From Temnothorax longispinosus (taxonomy: Eukaryota; Arthropoda; Insecta; Hymenoptera; Formicidae): a stretch of 64,000 nt of DNA. The position numbers and the translations under genes are program-made. The notes beneath the pieces were generated by a model. The model did not search any database. It was given only the letters and a program-made list of their open reading frames with translations, and was not told where the DNA came from. The stretch is from the NCBI RefSeq assembly GCF_030848805.1, contig NC_092364.1:19449447-19513446 (forward strand), in the 5' to 3' direction. Shown piece by piece: positions 1-12,882 of this stretch. How positions within the stretch are numbered: the stretch's first letter is position 1; each line of letters begins with the position of its first letter.

Positions 1-338
1 ACAATAGCTAGAACCAACAAATTAGCAGGCTCCTTCCGTTATGTATTACCGTTGTTCACAGTAGGGGTGGAACCGTACCGTCTGCCTGAAAGAGAAAAGT
101 CGTGTTTTCCCGACGCACCGTATCTAAAGAGCTGTCATCTCCGTTTCTTTAAAAGTCACTACGTCTACATTCACTTCGTCAGGCATTAACATGATATTCT
201 CTTCCCCGTCAAGAGAATCATCCCTACAAATAACGTGAAAATGGACAATCGACATGGCATCTAGTTTACTGAAGATAAAAAATTGCCGATAGATTAATTT
301 ATTAGCGTATTAATATACATATATTATTTCAAATCCTG

Positions 339-396
339 AAAGTTTTGTATATATATTCTATTAATATATAAAATATAAATAGATATACAAAACTTT
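339..396. repeat. AT-rich hairpin with 14-bp perfect stem
   Basis: AAAGTTTTGTATAT at 339-352 is the exact reverse complement of ATATACAAAACTTT at 383-396, around a 30-nt AT-rich loop. It sits in an AT-rich patch. No target-site duplication was recognised, so it may be a decayed palindromic element or simply AT-rich secondary structure. Confidence 0.6.
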
Positions 397-2843
397 TATA
401 AATTGCAAATTAATCTGAAATTATAAACTAGATAAAAAGTTACGAAAACGGATTTTTTTTTCATCATTTCAATAACGAGCAAATCCGAAGTACAAATGCG
501 TGAAGCTTTATTATCACAGAAATTGTCATAAAAAGATTTGAATAAGTTATGGACTAAATTATTCCTATCATTCGCTGTTGTAAATATGCTGAATTTTCAA
601 AGGCGCGTAATTATGTTTCGACAAAGGAGCCTTACACGCCTGGCGACAGACGATGATTGTTTCTCCCAAATCAGACTACCGTATACCGAATCGTCGCGAC
701 AAATGAAATATCGTTTCACGGTACATCCGACAGACAGACCAGACGGACATACCGGTCCAGGCACAATCGACACATCGTGGCGACCCATCGCCGGCGACGC
801 AGAAACCAGAGACAGTCGCGGCATACGGACTAAGGCGGCTCGTTAGGTTCAAAATAGTTGGACCACTACTAATTCAAGCTGACATAATTGGGGGTGTTTG
901 TTACCTGCACACCCTCGTACGAGCGCTCCTCGTACAAGATCGTATAACGAAGAAGAACATGGAAAACCTCTTCGGGCGATCCTAGGGGTCGATAGGCGAT
1001 GCTATCGTCGCCCGACAGCTTGTAGCCCAACGTGCTCTCATCCTCCACCTTCTCTCGCTCTCCTCTCTCTCTTATTCTACCTTACGCCGATCTTCTTTCT
1101 TTCGATATACTTCCCGTCTCTCTCTTAACGCTATCCTGACCTCTCTACTTCGCCTTCGGTATACACCGCTCTCGCCAAGCAGGAACAGCATTCTCTTCTT
1201 TTCCTGGTAACTTTTCCTCGTACACCTCTGTCCCGCTCCTCTCTTCGACGTCTTTCCTCTCGCCTTTGTCGCTCGATATATACGCAGATATATCTATACA
1301 GGAACCTAGCCGATGACCCTCCGATAGCCGAGAGATAGCCGCCAGATATTCGCAAACTGGAGACAGCGCTCTCGGCTCGATCCACCGTGAAATTCGTGCG
1401 TGTCTACAGGCTTCGCCAGAAGACTTGGCTTTTGATGTTTTCGATACCATTCTGCATCTTTGTATTTATAATGTTTTATAGTATTTATAGTATTTTAGAG
1501 ATGACCGAATAAGTATTTATCTTTCTGTGGTATTATAACAATGTTGTAAAATAAATTTTTGTCAGAAAATTGTAAAGAAAGCATTTGTTTGTTACAATTG
1601 TTAAAGTAAAGATTACTTGAATCGTCTTATAGAGATCGAATACGTTCATGTGTCCGTAAAGTCTGGCTCTCGTCGATTACGAGCGGCTCGCATCCAAATA
1701 TACGCGCGTTTTATGTTTCTGTATCGCCGCTCGCAGTCTCTCTTGCCCAATAATCGCTCCTTGATTTACCGACTTGACAGTGGAGAGAAAACCCGATGAG
1801 AGAGACTTCGTCTAACATTTCATAGTACCTATTGTAGAAAACTTATCTAACAACTCAACAGCATTTGCTTTCGAATCGTGTACCCTCGTCGCCCTGATGA
1901 TTGATTTCGATAAATTCTCGTGCGTTACACGAAAGGAAAACTGACACGGAGACATCATAAAATGAATCTGCTTAAACTGGGCTCTGAGTAGAACCGCACG
2001 CTTTTATTTTTGTGCAACTCTTCTTCTCCAAATTCCGTGACAGCGGATATAAGACCGGGTCGTAAAGTCAAGGTTTGACGTGCTTGCACAGCCATAGGAT
2101 GACACGCGAGAGAAAGGAGATAGTGCCGAACCCGACGTGCAAATATCCCGATCCGTCAACAAACAGGCGGTCACACGTATGTGTCCGAAAGGAAGACCGC
2201 CGAAAGTGGCTCGAAAAATCTGCGGACTGTTGTCTCGGAGGTTCAACGAAGGAGCGTGTTTTATTTGCGTGGGATGCGAGCCGCGAGCTCGTTCGTTTTG
2301 CGTTGAGGGCGAAAACTGACGGATTTAAACTCGAGTCAAGTGTGTGTATGTGTGTGTTGGTCGATAAAACTGGAAACATCACACGCACGTCTAAACTGTG
2401 CGCGGAGTGTGTTTCGGACTCTTTGGATGCCTCTCGAGTGGCAACAACTTCGTTTTACAAACGTTCCATGCCGACAAAACGTCGAAGTTGTAAAGACGGA
2501 AGTTTTGCACAAAAGACTGTTTAAGACGGATACAATTTTGCCCGGATCGAGTTAATCCTCCATTACAAAGTTTCCTTCACGATAACGTACGTCTAACGCA
2601 ATCATTTTATTTTTTGAAAAAAAATAACGACTTGTAATTGCAATAATAATTCGAAATTGGTCATCTTATCGACAACGTCATATTTTCCAAATTCAAGAAA
2701 ATATCTTTCTAATGTCACGGAATTTGGCGCTTCGCCAGTCTCTTCAGTCGTGGTGAACGTTGTGTTTACAAATATGATAATACGACAAAGTCCAACGAAC
2801 GCATTTCACGGTATCACATGTGTAGACATTTTAGAGGAAACCT

Positions 2844-2865
2844 GATATATTTTCTAAAATATATC
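2844..2865. repeat. 22-nt near-perfect palindrome
   Basis: GATATATTTT and AAAATATATC form a perfect 10-bp inverted repeat around a 2-nt centre. The run is AT-only apart from its ends and centre, so function cannot be inferred. Confidence 0.6.
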
Positions 2866-4989
2866 GTTTGTTGAATGGGCGATGAGACCACCCACGAAAC
2901 TACACGTGCTCCGCAAGTTTTCCGGAAAACGATTCGCTGTCGGGACCGAGTAAGTTCCTCGCGGAGTTTCGAAAAGACATGGAAAAAGAGGAAAAATCGA
3001 GTCACACCGAAGTCGATCATTCCATGCTGAAGATCTCTTTCTCTTTATCTCGTGACGGGACCGGTTCGGATGACATCGCGATCGGAACTTGCTCTAAATC
3101 CGACCAATCCGAAGGCAAATAAACAAACAGCTCGCTGTTCTTTCCGTCTCGTTGAGGATCCCTTAAGAAACGCACTCGTGAACGGAAGAGCGTGCCGACG
3201 ACGGATTATAAGAGAGCCGTATAATATGACTCCGTAGACCCTCTGACCGGGCCTTCTCGGTCGTGTCGTGTTTACGGATCTTCGAGACGAGCGTGTTTCT
3301 CTTGGCGGTGCTTAATGGCCATATTTTCGGGACTCGGGGGCCGTAAAAGTGACAAAAAGCGGCGACACTCGTGAGCGCATGTTCAGCCAGTTCAGCGTCT
3401 GTCAGCGCTCGTAGGTCCTCACACTCCCTTAGTAGTTTTCATGAGGTGTGTGCCGGCGACACACACTCGCATGTTCTCGGGTGACCGCGCGATAAGACGA
3501 GAAACGACATTTTCTTTCATGGAAAAAAAAAGACAAAAATCGTATCATAGCGGAGAAAACTCGTACACTTCCCTTTGTCCATTGACGAACAAGTTCGTTT
3601 CTGTTTTATACCCTAGCTCTTGCGAAGAAACGTTCCCTCCATTCGGACGAAATTATCGAAAAAGCTGCTAAATATTCCGCGCGTATTGTAACGCAAGTCT
3701 TACGACATCTTAGTTAAGGCAGTCTCGCGAATATTTCAGGCTAATGTCATAATAAAATTATAATCTTCGATAGGGATCTATTTGGAGAAGATAAGATTGT
3801 CCCTTACGTCGCATTCGCGACGCGATCGCTGAATTATTCCGTCGGCTACATTGGATTAGCTGATAATTTTATATCGCATTTAAAATTTAGCGACGTGCTA
3901 ATTGAATCAAGCAACCGGATTTAAAACGCTCGGCCGGATGGCACAGACACGCGAGCTTTTGCCCGATGAAATCTCTCGCGGATCGCGCGCGCACGCTCGC
4001 CACGACTCACACACAGAAAAAGAACGGAGGACATTAGCTCGTCCATCTATTTATGAATCTATTCGGGGACATTGGCACGAAAGAAACTCCACGGAAAGCG
4101 TCGCGAAAACCGGGAATAAACCTACGGTCCGCTGGTATTTATAAGCAACAAATGACAAAGATGACAAGGCGAGAAAATCGCGCTACGTCCCGAATTTATG
4201 TTTCGCCGTCAAACGAATAGCCCCGCACACTTCTTGCGGCCGTCAAGAGACGCGTCTCAAAATACTTGCTCCATTAGTATGCACGTACGTATACACTGAT
4301 ACGCGCGCATGCCGCCTCTAAGGTTTATCTCGTCTCATCCTTTTTCTCTCCTTAGGGACGAAGAGGAGGAGAGGGATGGAACGTTCGCCGCGGCTTACCA
4401 GGATTATTGACGTTTTATTCCTAGACAATCTTACGACATTATTTACGTCGCGCCGCCAGTCGAAAACGCATGTATTTTTCACTAAATTATACATTTAGAA
4501 ATGTCACAAGAAAGAAGCATGGGGTTATTTATAATCAGTAATGGCATAATACAGACTTTTCTTAATAATATGTCGAAATAATAAAAATTCGTCGAAATGA
4601 TAACGTATCGGAGAAATATACGTTAGACAGAATCGACGCACGTTACATCCCGGTAAAACATTTTGGACAGGGAGAAGCTCTAATAGCGACACGATCCTTT
4701 CGGGATCGTTCGCTCGCGAACAATAACGACTCGAGAGGAGCAGCCTATCACTCGGCAAGGAGAACACGAGCGTCTCTCGTGGTCTCTCACTCCGCAGGTT
4801 ATTTATCGGCGAGATAAACCGTCGCGGCTGTTAAACGTGCCGGTTTTAACATAAACACCGATAAGTTGACCGCGAGAGATCCGACGACACTAACCAGACG
4901 CGAAAACCAGAACCTCTCTCAGAAGAAAGCGAGCACATCTCGGGAAGGACTCGTGTCCCCCGTCTTGCTCTTACGACTCCGAGTTCAGA

Positions 4990-5009
4990 TCTCTCGCTCT
5001 CTCTCTCTC
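4990..5009. repeat. CT microsatellite
   Basis: An interrupted CT dinucleotide run (ctctcg followed by ctctctctctctc). It is a simple sequence repeat with no gene context. Confidence 0.75.
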
Positions 5010-5132
5010 ATACCGTCTGATACCTAACTCCGTTCATCTTTCTCTTTTAGCAAGGACCGTTGCGTTAACATGCTCGCGCATGAGTACACTACCTACATAT
5101 GCTTCGCTCGTTCGCCCCGTGAACGGTTTGAG

Positions 5133-5152
5133 CACACACACACACACACACA
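5133..5152. repeat. (CA)10 microsatellite
   Basis: Ten uninterrupted CA units, followed by TG-containing alternating purine-pyrimidine sequence. It is a typical simple repeat, likely to be length-polymorphic. Confidence 0.9.
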
Positions 5153-5427
5153 TGTACAAACACATACACATTACCTTGGTGTTTATGCATGAGACAACTG
5201 TACGTGTGCACCTAATACGCCACGTGAACACGCGTGTAGCTATACCTGAATTGCTTGACACATGCAGGCTTAACACTGTCGACGAGACTCAATGATGCTC
5301 GACCAAAGGGTATATCTAGTTCAATCCTCTAATTGAGAAATGGACTTAACACTCGCGATTTATTCACGGATTGCAATAAATGGATGTGAAAGCATCAAAG
5401 AATTGATTATAAAAATTATAATTAACA

Positions 5428-5430
<3 letters not shown>

Positions 5431-5472
<42 letters not shown>
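5431..5472. repeat. (AT)21 microsatellite
   Basis: 42 bp of uninterrupted AT dinucleotides, the longest perfect microsatellite in the window. It can extrude a cruciform and is likely to vary in length between individuals. Confidence 0.95.
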
Positions 5473-5475
<3 letters not shown>

Positions 5476-6750
5476 GCTCATGATATTTAATGAAAAATTG
5501 TGTTCTATATCTCGCCATTATTTCGGTGTCTGATTACTTAACATGAATAATTTCTTTATAGTCGACAAATATCATATCTTTAAAGAAGTTATTAACTTCC
5601 ATTTGTATAATAAATTTTATCGATTGATATATAATTTCATCCGTTATCATGATTAAATTTTGATGGCAAATATTACTTAATAAATTTTACAATTGTTTCT
5701 ATAAAAGTTATATCGATGAGGAGGTAGTATACACAAAGTGGAAAATTGCCAAATATTACGTCACGCCGTAAATCGTGACTTAATAGAAAGAAATATCCGG
5801 TGTATATCGTTTTAATGCATAGTCACGCTCGTGAATTTTCATCATTCACACGTGTGTGCATGCATGTCGAACATTTAGTTATGTAAAAGACACATTATAC
5901 GCAAGAAAGCACGCATGCAAAAAGTCACATATGCGACATCACGGTTGGTGCTATTTCGATTATCAACTAAGTTGGAGCACAAATTTTCTACAGAAATCTC
6001 GGCAAGAGTGATTATATAGATGATCTGCTGATTTTCCTTCTTTGAACCTTTGGAAACGGCTTAAATTATATTAAAGAAATAACTACAAATATGTAATTAT
6101 ATTTCAGATATATACTTTTAATTCATGTTTTCAAACTCTCGTTCATTGTTTAACTTGTTTAAAGCAGATTACGCAATAAAAGATAATGAATTATTACTTA
6201 TGTTTCGTAATCAACAATGTTTGTGGTATCTATTTAATTTTGTCGATAAAAACAGAAAACATAAGCAAAGCATGTTGATTTTGTGTCATAAAGCGATTTT
6301 TGTGCTTAGAATAATTTAAAAAAACGAAGGTTAAAAGAATTTCTGTGATAATTTTAACAAATATTAATGCAAATATTGTTACAATAATATATACTTAAGC
6401 TGTCGTGACATCTTTTCCTGTTGCTTCTGAATTTGACTTGCTAAGAATCTTGTGACATTTAGAAACAATGTAGTTCAAATCAGTAGTCAGCACGATTGCG
6501 CAATGTAATCGATTAAGACTGTATAATTAGGCAGTAGCGGAAATTAGATACTTTGAATAATGCTAAGTTACTTTTTATAGAACATTGTTGTAAGTAACAC
6601 AATATATGTAATATCTCTCTTTTTATACTTCATATGTAAACTGTTGGTAAGACATTAAAAATTATTTATATTCAAAGATTTAGAGGAAATTTGACCTATT
6701 TTCGAGTATAGCTTTAAGTAAAAAGTGTTTCAACGTTTCACAAGTACAGA

Positions 6751-6810
6751 AAAAGAAGAACAGAAGTACAGAAAAGCTTAAAAAGAAGAACAGAAGTACA
6801 GAAAAGCTTA
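6751..6810. repeat. Exact 30-bp tandem duplication
   Basis: Positions 6751-6780 and 6781-6810 are identical 30-mers, each beginning aaaagaagaacagaag and ending gaaaagctta. The preceding caagtacaga at 6741-6750 resembles the middle of the unit, so a partial older copy may precede it. Perfect identity suggests a recent slippage or duplication event in non-coding DNA. Confidence 0.95.
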
Positions 6811-7000
6811 ATCTTTTTACTTCTTTATGAGCTTTTTCTAGTTTGTTTCCTGCAGTTTAGTATATTAACATAAATGCACGTTTCCTTATTGCAATATTGC
6901 ACTGAAAATCATGAAACGGTTTAGCCTTTAATAACATTCTGTGCATCAGAATGTGTCTAACAATAAGATATGACATCTAACAATAAGACAAGACGCGAGA

Positions 7001-10000
7001 GTGAAGAGCGAGCGAGAGAAAGAGAGAGAAGAGCACTACTAGCCTGTGTAAAATAAATTTTCTCGGATCTATTTATTTATAAAATACAATGTGACAAGAG
7101 CGCGCATAGACGAGCTTAAGCGACCGCGATTTAGCGTGCGTTAGTCACGCCATAATATATTACGGCCGAAGTGGCCGGTCGTTGATGCTCTTTTGGGTTT
7201 ATTTGTCCGCAACTTAATGGATACACCTCAAGGACTTTTCTCGTGCTTTATAGCCCGTGCGAAACCGCTTGGATTCCGTCCAATGTCCGTAACACTCGCC
7301 ACTTTTACTTCTAGCACCCCTTTTACTTATCCAGCATCCTTTTCTATACCTGAATCTTGCGTAATCATTAGCTACTCCCCGCGCATTTCGTACATTTACA
7401 TGAAATGAAACACGATAATCCGAATAGTTATCATCTCATAGTGGCTGTCATACGAATATATTAACTGTATCAACTTTGTTTAGAACACGGTAGACAAGAT
7501 GATAGCATTAATTATATCGTTCGCTGGAATTTTACATTTTACAGATTCCTTTATGGCGTACGCTATCATCCCGTGGAAGGTTCACTTTCCTCATAATGTC
7601 TCTGTTTCGCGATGGAATCATAAAGTAAATCATGCATACGAGGAACGAATATCCCGGCACTCTCAGACGCGTTATCTCCCCGGATCCATTACTTCGCATC
7701 TTGGCCGCGATGATACACGCGATTCCACCTTGTTTCGCTTTATTTAATTTTCGTATCCGGCCGCGAGCGCAAAGGAATCTCTGCGCTCCGCCATCAACTT
7801 ATCGAGGGACATAGCCATAGCGACAGTGTCCCCGCGTGACATTAATACGTGTGCAGTAACATAATTCGCGGAGCACTTATCTACTATGAGCGGAGAAACG
7901 TCTTATCGGCTGCCCACTGCTAATTACGCTACTTGTGTGTCAAGATTCTTCCTGATCCTCGGTTCTCCATTCCTCCCTCCCCACCACTTGCGCATCCCGT
8001 AAGATTATAAAACACTCACACTCACGCGTCGCAGTAGGTGCGGTAGGACGCTTTTTCGCTCTTTATCTGTATGCGTTCGCTCTTGCTTCCCGTCTTACCT
8101 GCGATAACGCGGCGTTTCTTATACGAGCTTCTTTTTACGCGCAATTTTCACGCGCGATTGAATACGTTGAAATATATGTATCTACCGCGTAACTTGTCTC
8201 CACGTGACGTTAATACGCGATCAAGTAGTAGATCGTCTAATGTACCTCCATTTTACTCGGCGCATTGAGGAAATTGCGTATCGCTCGTATCATTCCTAAG
8301 TCACATTCGCGGCTACCGTTGCTAACATCGCGTTCGTATTGCTAACATCCTTGTGAAATCGTGCAGCAAGCGCTAAAAGGCATTTGCATACAAAGAACAT
8401 TCATATCTCGTATTAATATAAAATCAATTCGTTTCTTTATATTTCGTATGTTAATAACGAAGCGTTTGCATTCGAGAGGTATTATCTAACAACACGTTAC
8501 TCCGCCCGGATCTCCATACGCGATCATAGTTCTTTATTTATTATTTCTTTTTCAATATTCAACTTTGCATATCATTTCTTTCAGTTCAGACACGACAATG
8601 ATCCACGCGATTCCAACGAGTGGTTATCCCCTTTCGTTTTTAGCCGATGTAGCTCAGAGAGCCTGTTAAGGCATGCGAGTTCCCGGATACTCGCGAGTTC
8701 CGTGCCAGCTGCTGTCGCTGTTCAACGAGCATGTACGTCGACACGGGGACAATAACCATAAAGTTCCATGATAACGAGAGAGTGATTTTGAGGTGGAGCA
8801 AGGGGAGAGGTAGAGAGAGAAAGAGAGAGGATGGAAGACGAAGCGATTAGAGATTGTCGCGGCTGCTGAATGAAGCATGTATGAGTTAGAACGCCGAATG
8901 AATGAGCACTCTTCTCTCGCAGATTTCCTCTTCCCTTTTTATCAATCTCGAAAGACGTCCATTAAGTCACCGCGAGGTCGTGGCACGGCTAAAAGCGATT
9001 CACGTATATCGAACGAGATATGAGAGCACGCATTACGGGCTGGTCGCTCAATGCCTGCTCTTGTTTTACGTAATGGCTGTGAAATTGAAATTTATGGCGC
9101 AGGTTCCGCGGTATCGCCAATCAACGATAGAGTTGTATATTTGGAGGGAACAGTGGGGCTTTATCCTGGACACGCGCGCGTAGAGAGGAAGGCACGCATC
9201 GTTAACTTGACGAAATTGTGAAAGAAGAAGGAAAGATATAAAGCAGTGTCGCCAGAATGGAACTACGATAATTGTCTAATGTCTGAGATTATTTAGCCTA
9301 ATTATATTTCATCGTTTTTTTAAGAAGTCTTCTTTATCCTAATATTATATCACTAAAAGCATACGTGTATCATAAATATACGTTTCATACGATAATACTT
9401 TATTATCTTCCGGTCGAGAAGATGTATACATGTCTGCGTCGAGATGTAGATGAGAACATTCATATACTATCGCGACGGCAGGCGTTAATTAAGTTCGAGT
9501 TAAGAGTTTGTACGGAACGGCGTCCCATCGCCCTCCTTCGCGTCCTACCGGGGGATTTTCCCTTTCTCCCTTTCCCTTTTTCTCAGGGACCATTGCTTTC
9601 AAGGCGATCCGCAGAAGCCCGCTCGCGGTGCGAAGGATTGTTACGAAAGGATTTGCGGTAATCCTCGATCTAATTTGCATGCTGATGATAATGGATGTAT
9701 ATCCTCTCTTATTCCCCGGTTTTGTCGCCGCCTGCTATTTCTTCAAGTCGTGTTTGCGCGACAGTATACGCTCGAAAGAAATGCAGGTGGCTGCTAATGT
9801 TTTATCAAGTCTTGCTGCATCTGCACCTGTCTCTTAAGAGCGTCGGTACGGCAGCGGAGTTAAACATTGATAAGAATTCAATAGACGTGCTCCAATATAT
9901 TGGAACAGATGCCTGCGGAAATTACGTAATTAATGCGAAACCAAGCCTGTACGCGATCACGCGAGATGATATAAACCTTTCAGTACAAGAAACTCGCAAG

Positions 10001-10250
10001 CCATTAAAATCTTCCGGGGTACATTTAGATTTCTCTTGACGTTACGCAACGTGACGTTGCAAATAATATTGAAAGTGATGCGAAGATAGAAATCGATACT
10101 TCTGTCGGGTACACCGATGGAACAAAGTATGCTTATGAGATGAAATCTAAATATTAAAATATTATACACGTTAAACGCCATGAATGTCCGATCGCTAGTT
10201 GAGCAGTCGAGGATGAGCCCGCGCGAAACCTAACAGGTCCGGACCTCACC
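7001..10250. other. Non-coding background
   Basis: Mixed composition with AG-rich runs near 7000-7030 and 8810-8840. The 11-mer ttgctaacatc occurs twice between 8318 and 8350. A 14-bp palindrome tccaatatattgga lies at 9891-9904. A TATA-plus-short-frame candidate at 8006-8268 is listed separately. Other open frames are short, overlap on both strands and have no recognisable domain. Confidence 0.55.
8006..8268 (+). CDS. Weak candidate: TATA box followed by 65-codon open frame
   Basis: TATAAAA lies at 8006-8012 and an initiator-like CAGT lies 27 nt downstream at 8032-8035. The first ATG after it, at 8071, opens a 65-codon frame ending in TGA at 8266-8268. Its first residues, MRSLLLPVLPA, resemble the hydrophobic start of a secretion signal; the rest is basic and serine-rich with no recognised domain. 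The spacing fits insect core promoters, but each element is common by chance. An equally plausible reading is no gene here. Confidence 0.12.
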
Positions 10251-10253
10251 TAC

Positions 10254-10426
10254 CTGTAGATTCGTCAGGGAGACATATAAAGGGGAACCGATACCCCCCT
10301 GTGCACGACGTATATCCGCGGCGATCACATGCACTTGGGGAACCAGAGAGCATCGCTCGAGGCGGAGCAAGTACGAGCGGATAAAATAGGAAGACGAGGA
10401 AGAACGCCCACCGTGGTCCCGCAGGC
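10254..10426 (-). CDS. Candidate coding exon, minus strand, downstream member of a pair
   Basis: An open frame on the minus strand enters after an AG at 10428-10427 and ends at a good donor, CTACAG/GTAGGT, with the exon's last base at 10254 and phase 0. The product contains a serine run (GGRSSSSSYF) and ends YVSLTNLQ; I do not recognise a family. The same frame is open back to an ATG at 10607, so the block could instead start there as a 118-codon first exon. It joins in frame to the candidate at 10825-10753 across an intron of about 325 nt. The opposite strand is also open, so chance remains likely. Confidence 0.15.
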
Positions 10427-10752
10427 CTATCGGAGCCGACGCCGATGGGAAAAGAACTCGGCTGTTAACAAGATGGTGCTCACTCTCGACACCGCGTCGT
10501 GGTCGCATAGCGATCGCTTTCACGGCCTCTCTCGTGCGGTCGAAGACGCGACCGTGCGGCGCCTTCTCTCCTAGCCACCTCTCGCCTCCATCCCACCCCT
10601 CCAACATGGCCGACGACTTCCCTCACCCTTCGCCGATCTCACGCAGCCCTCCTCTCCACGTTTCCTCTCGCTCACCGGCCCTTCTTCTCCGCCCCTCCCC
10701 GCTCTCGCAGGTCCCGGCTAAGACTTTTCGAGTATTCGTGTAATCTACTCAC

Positions 10753-10825
10753 CAGCGACAGCACTTTGTTCGGGCATTATCGAGTACACGTCGCGTATAG
10801 ATAGGTAGCCCTCACGAAACAGCTC
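10753..10825 (-). CDS. Candidate coding exon, minus strand, strong donor
   Basis: On the minus strand the block runs from after CACAG (AG at 10827-10826) to the donor GCTG/GTGAGTAG, whose last exon base is 10753. It is 73 nt with 24 complete codons and ends in phase 1. The translation begins ELFREGYLSIRDVYSIM, a balanced amphipathic composition unlike the simple-sequence frames common here. The frame stays open upstream to 10852, just after a TGA. A long T-rich tract on the minus strand lies roughly 70-90 nt before the acceptor. I could not assign a family. It is the most protein-like short block noticed, but it is short and unverified. Confidence 0.25.
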
Positions 10826-11365
10826 CTGTGCCAAAGATAGCGCTTCTCGGAATCAGCGGAGGCCGCGAGACGCAGGGTTTGAATTATAAGCCAGTAGAAA
10901 AGAAAAAAAAAATACATATATAAAATATGGGCTTCTCATAATTTTGACCCGATCACGAATAACGATACAATTTTAAATACATGCGATGGTCTACATAGCG
11001 TACATACATCTGCTCTGATTTCGCATCAGTCGAAAAAAAAATTTCTCAGTGTACGCTACTACTGTACATTGGAATGATTACAAGCGACTCTTTAAAGACC
11101 CGAAAACACGCTACCTGGACATTTACAAGTAGGTCAACCAAGTGAAATCAGTAGACGTCACTAATAGCTGATAACGAAGGAAATAAGCGACCCACGCAAT
11201 CAGTTCTTTATCACGGATCCGTACTTCATGAAAGTAGCTTTATATTCTTAAAATTATAAATCAGTCTGATACAATCTCTGACACAAGTCAGTCAGTCGGT
11301 AAGTAAATATATGCGATAATTGCGAGACAAGAATTTGTGTGTAAAAATATCTAACCTAGTTAGTA

Positions 11366-11386
11366 TTATAAAACCTAGTTTTATAA
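11366..11386. repeat. 9-bp perfect-stem hairpin
   Basis: TTATAAAAC and GTTTTATAA flank a 3-nt loop (cta). The nearby repeat of aacctagtt makes this a small locally repetitive spot. Function is unknown. Confidence 0.5.
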
Positions 11387-12814
11387 AAGCAATTTTGTTA
11401 TGCAATTTTATTTTGACATGGATCATCTTTCTCTCGAATCCTCCGATGTTCGTTTCGATCGATCTCGCGCTATATGGTCGCGTTGCTAAATTCAGGATAT
11501 TTGTAACTCCGTATTCTCCAGTCGCACGACACTTTCTTTTCACGCGAACGGTCCTTGGAAGTCCGACCAAGACCTCCATGTGTGTCGGACGATCCTGAAT
11601 GCTTGCTACGGCGCGAGGGTGGAAGCACGCGCGCGTCGACCCTCATGTAAATTGCTTCATACCACGAAGACTCAACTCCGCTCGACGAATACGGGAAGGA
11701 ACGCTCTTACAACCCTGGGGGCGAGGTGAGGTGGAAACTGGAGAGCCTTCTGGTTTACGAGCGCGATATGACCGCGGCTCCCAGACTTTATATTACTTCG
11801 CGCCATTCGGGGCCGACTCTGCTCTCACCCCCGCCGATCAATGCGCTCACCAGTCTAGAGACGTTCGTTTCCACCGAGAAGAACATCTTACGGGCCAAGT
11901 CAAGCTCGACGATTTGCTCTCTCTCCCTCGTGCCGCGTGTTAAATCAAAAGGCAGCAAGATGGATTTTCGATGTACTCGGTAAACTCCCGGCCGATATAT
12001 TCGCGCGCTAAGGACCCTTTCATAATTTGTAAGCTAATCTAACTCTGTCGCTCGTTTAGTCGTTTGATTTATGCGAAAGGGCTAATGGCCGTAGTCTTTA
12101 GTATTGGTTTGTCAGAGATGTAGGGGATAAACTTATATGTCTTTCTTATGCAAATAAAAATAGATCAGCGCGGTTTCTTTTTTTTTACGAACAAGTTTCA
12201 CGGTCGAATACATTTGCGTGGCCGATGCGTCTGGCAATCGATGCAAAATGCATAGGCGACACGCCCTACGCGTAGCAACCGATATCGCGAACCAAAGAAG
12301 CGGCGCCTAAGTTAATATTTCTGCGGACGAGATATTGCATAAACGGAAAAAAAGGATCGACCGCCAATAAAACGAGGCGTTACCCGCCTATCGAAGGTAT
12401 GTTCCGATGACGTCCACACGGGGCGGCGGTTCGTCCGCTTTGAAGGTCGTCGTCAACGAGGACCACCACCCTCCCTCCACACGCAACAATATACGGTGGC
12501 GCTAAAGGCTCTTTCCCGGCGAATGCCGTAGAATTTATTGGCACACCAGCTGCAGCCAGCTCTCTCTCCCCCTCGGACTTATAAATGTAAACAAAAATCT
12601 GTAACGTCCGTGGCGTGGTTGGTGAGGCGTGCACGGGAACGCAGTCCACCTCTAAAAGCGGCGCCTATCCTACCGATACCGAAGAAGCTGAGGTAGGTGA
12701 GGTTGAGGTGACTGGCGATCGGATTTAAAGGGAGCCGTTGATCGACCAACAAGTGGCGGCGGCTGCTTCAAAGGATCTTTCTACCGTACTCTCTCTCATT
12801 TCTGTTAACCTCGA

Positions 12815-12882
12815 CTTTCTTTCTCTCTCTATCTCTGTTATTTCCGTCTCTCTCTCCCCCCTCCTCCCTCTCTCTCTCTCTT
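12815..12882. repeat. Polypyrimidine tract (CT-rich)
   Basis: A 68-nt run of almost pure C and T on the plus strand, containing ctctctct blocks and a C6 run. Such tracts can form triplex DNA and also inflate apparent open frames. No acceptor with a convincing downstream exon was seen. Confidence 0.75.

Larger units (their letters stand above)
1..5400. other. Non-coding background, mixed composition
   Basis: No supportable gene. An AT-rich patch at about 290-440 holds a hairpin listed separately. A pyrimidine-rich run spans about 1030-1130, a short TTATAGTAT-type tandem spans about 1473-1496, and a short TG-rich run lies at 2340-2358. The longest open frame (2075-2524, plus) has no recognisable domain and overlaps equally open frames on the minus strand. 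A CT run lies at 4990-5009. The rest is unremarkable CpG-rich sequence. Confidence 0.6.
5401..7000. other. AT-rich island without genes
   Basis: A strongly AT-rich stretch with frequent stops in all frames. It contains the (AT)21 microsatellite and the exact 30-bp tandem duplication listed separately. Near 6956-6991 the 13-mer tctaacaataaga occurs twice. The open frame at 6125-6319 is short and looks like chance. No terminal inverted repeats of a transposon were found. Confidence 0.6.

Noticed and set aside
2075..2524. 149-codon plus-strand open frame
   Set aside because: Overlapping open frames on the minus strand, no recognisable domain, no promoter or splice structure. A few frames of this length are expected by chance in 64 kb at this composition.
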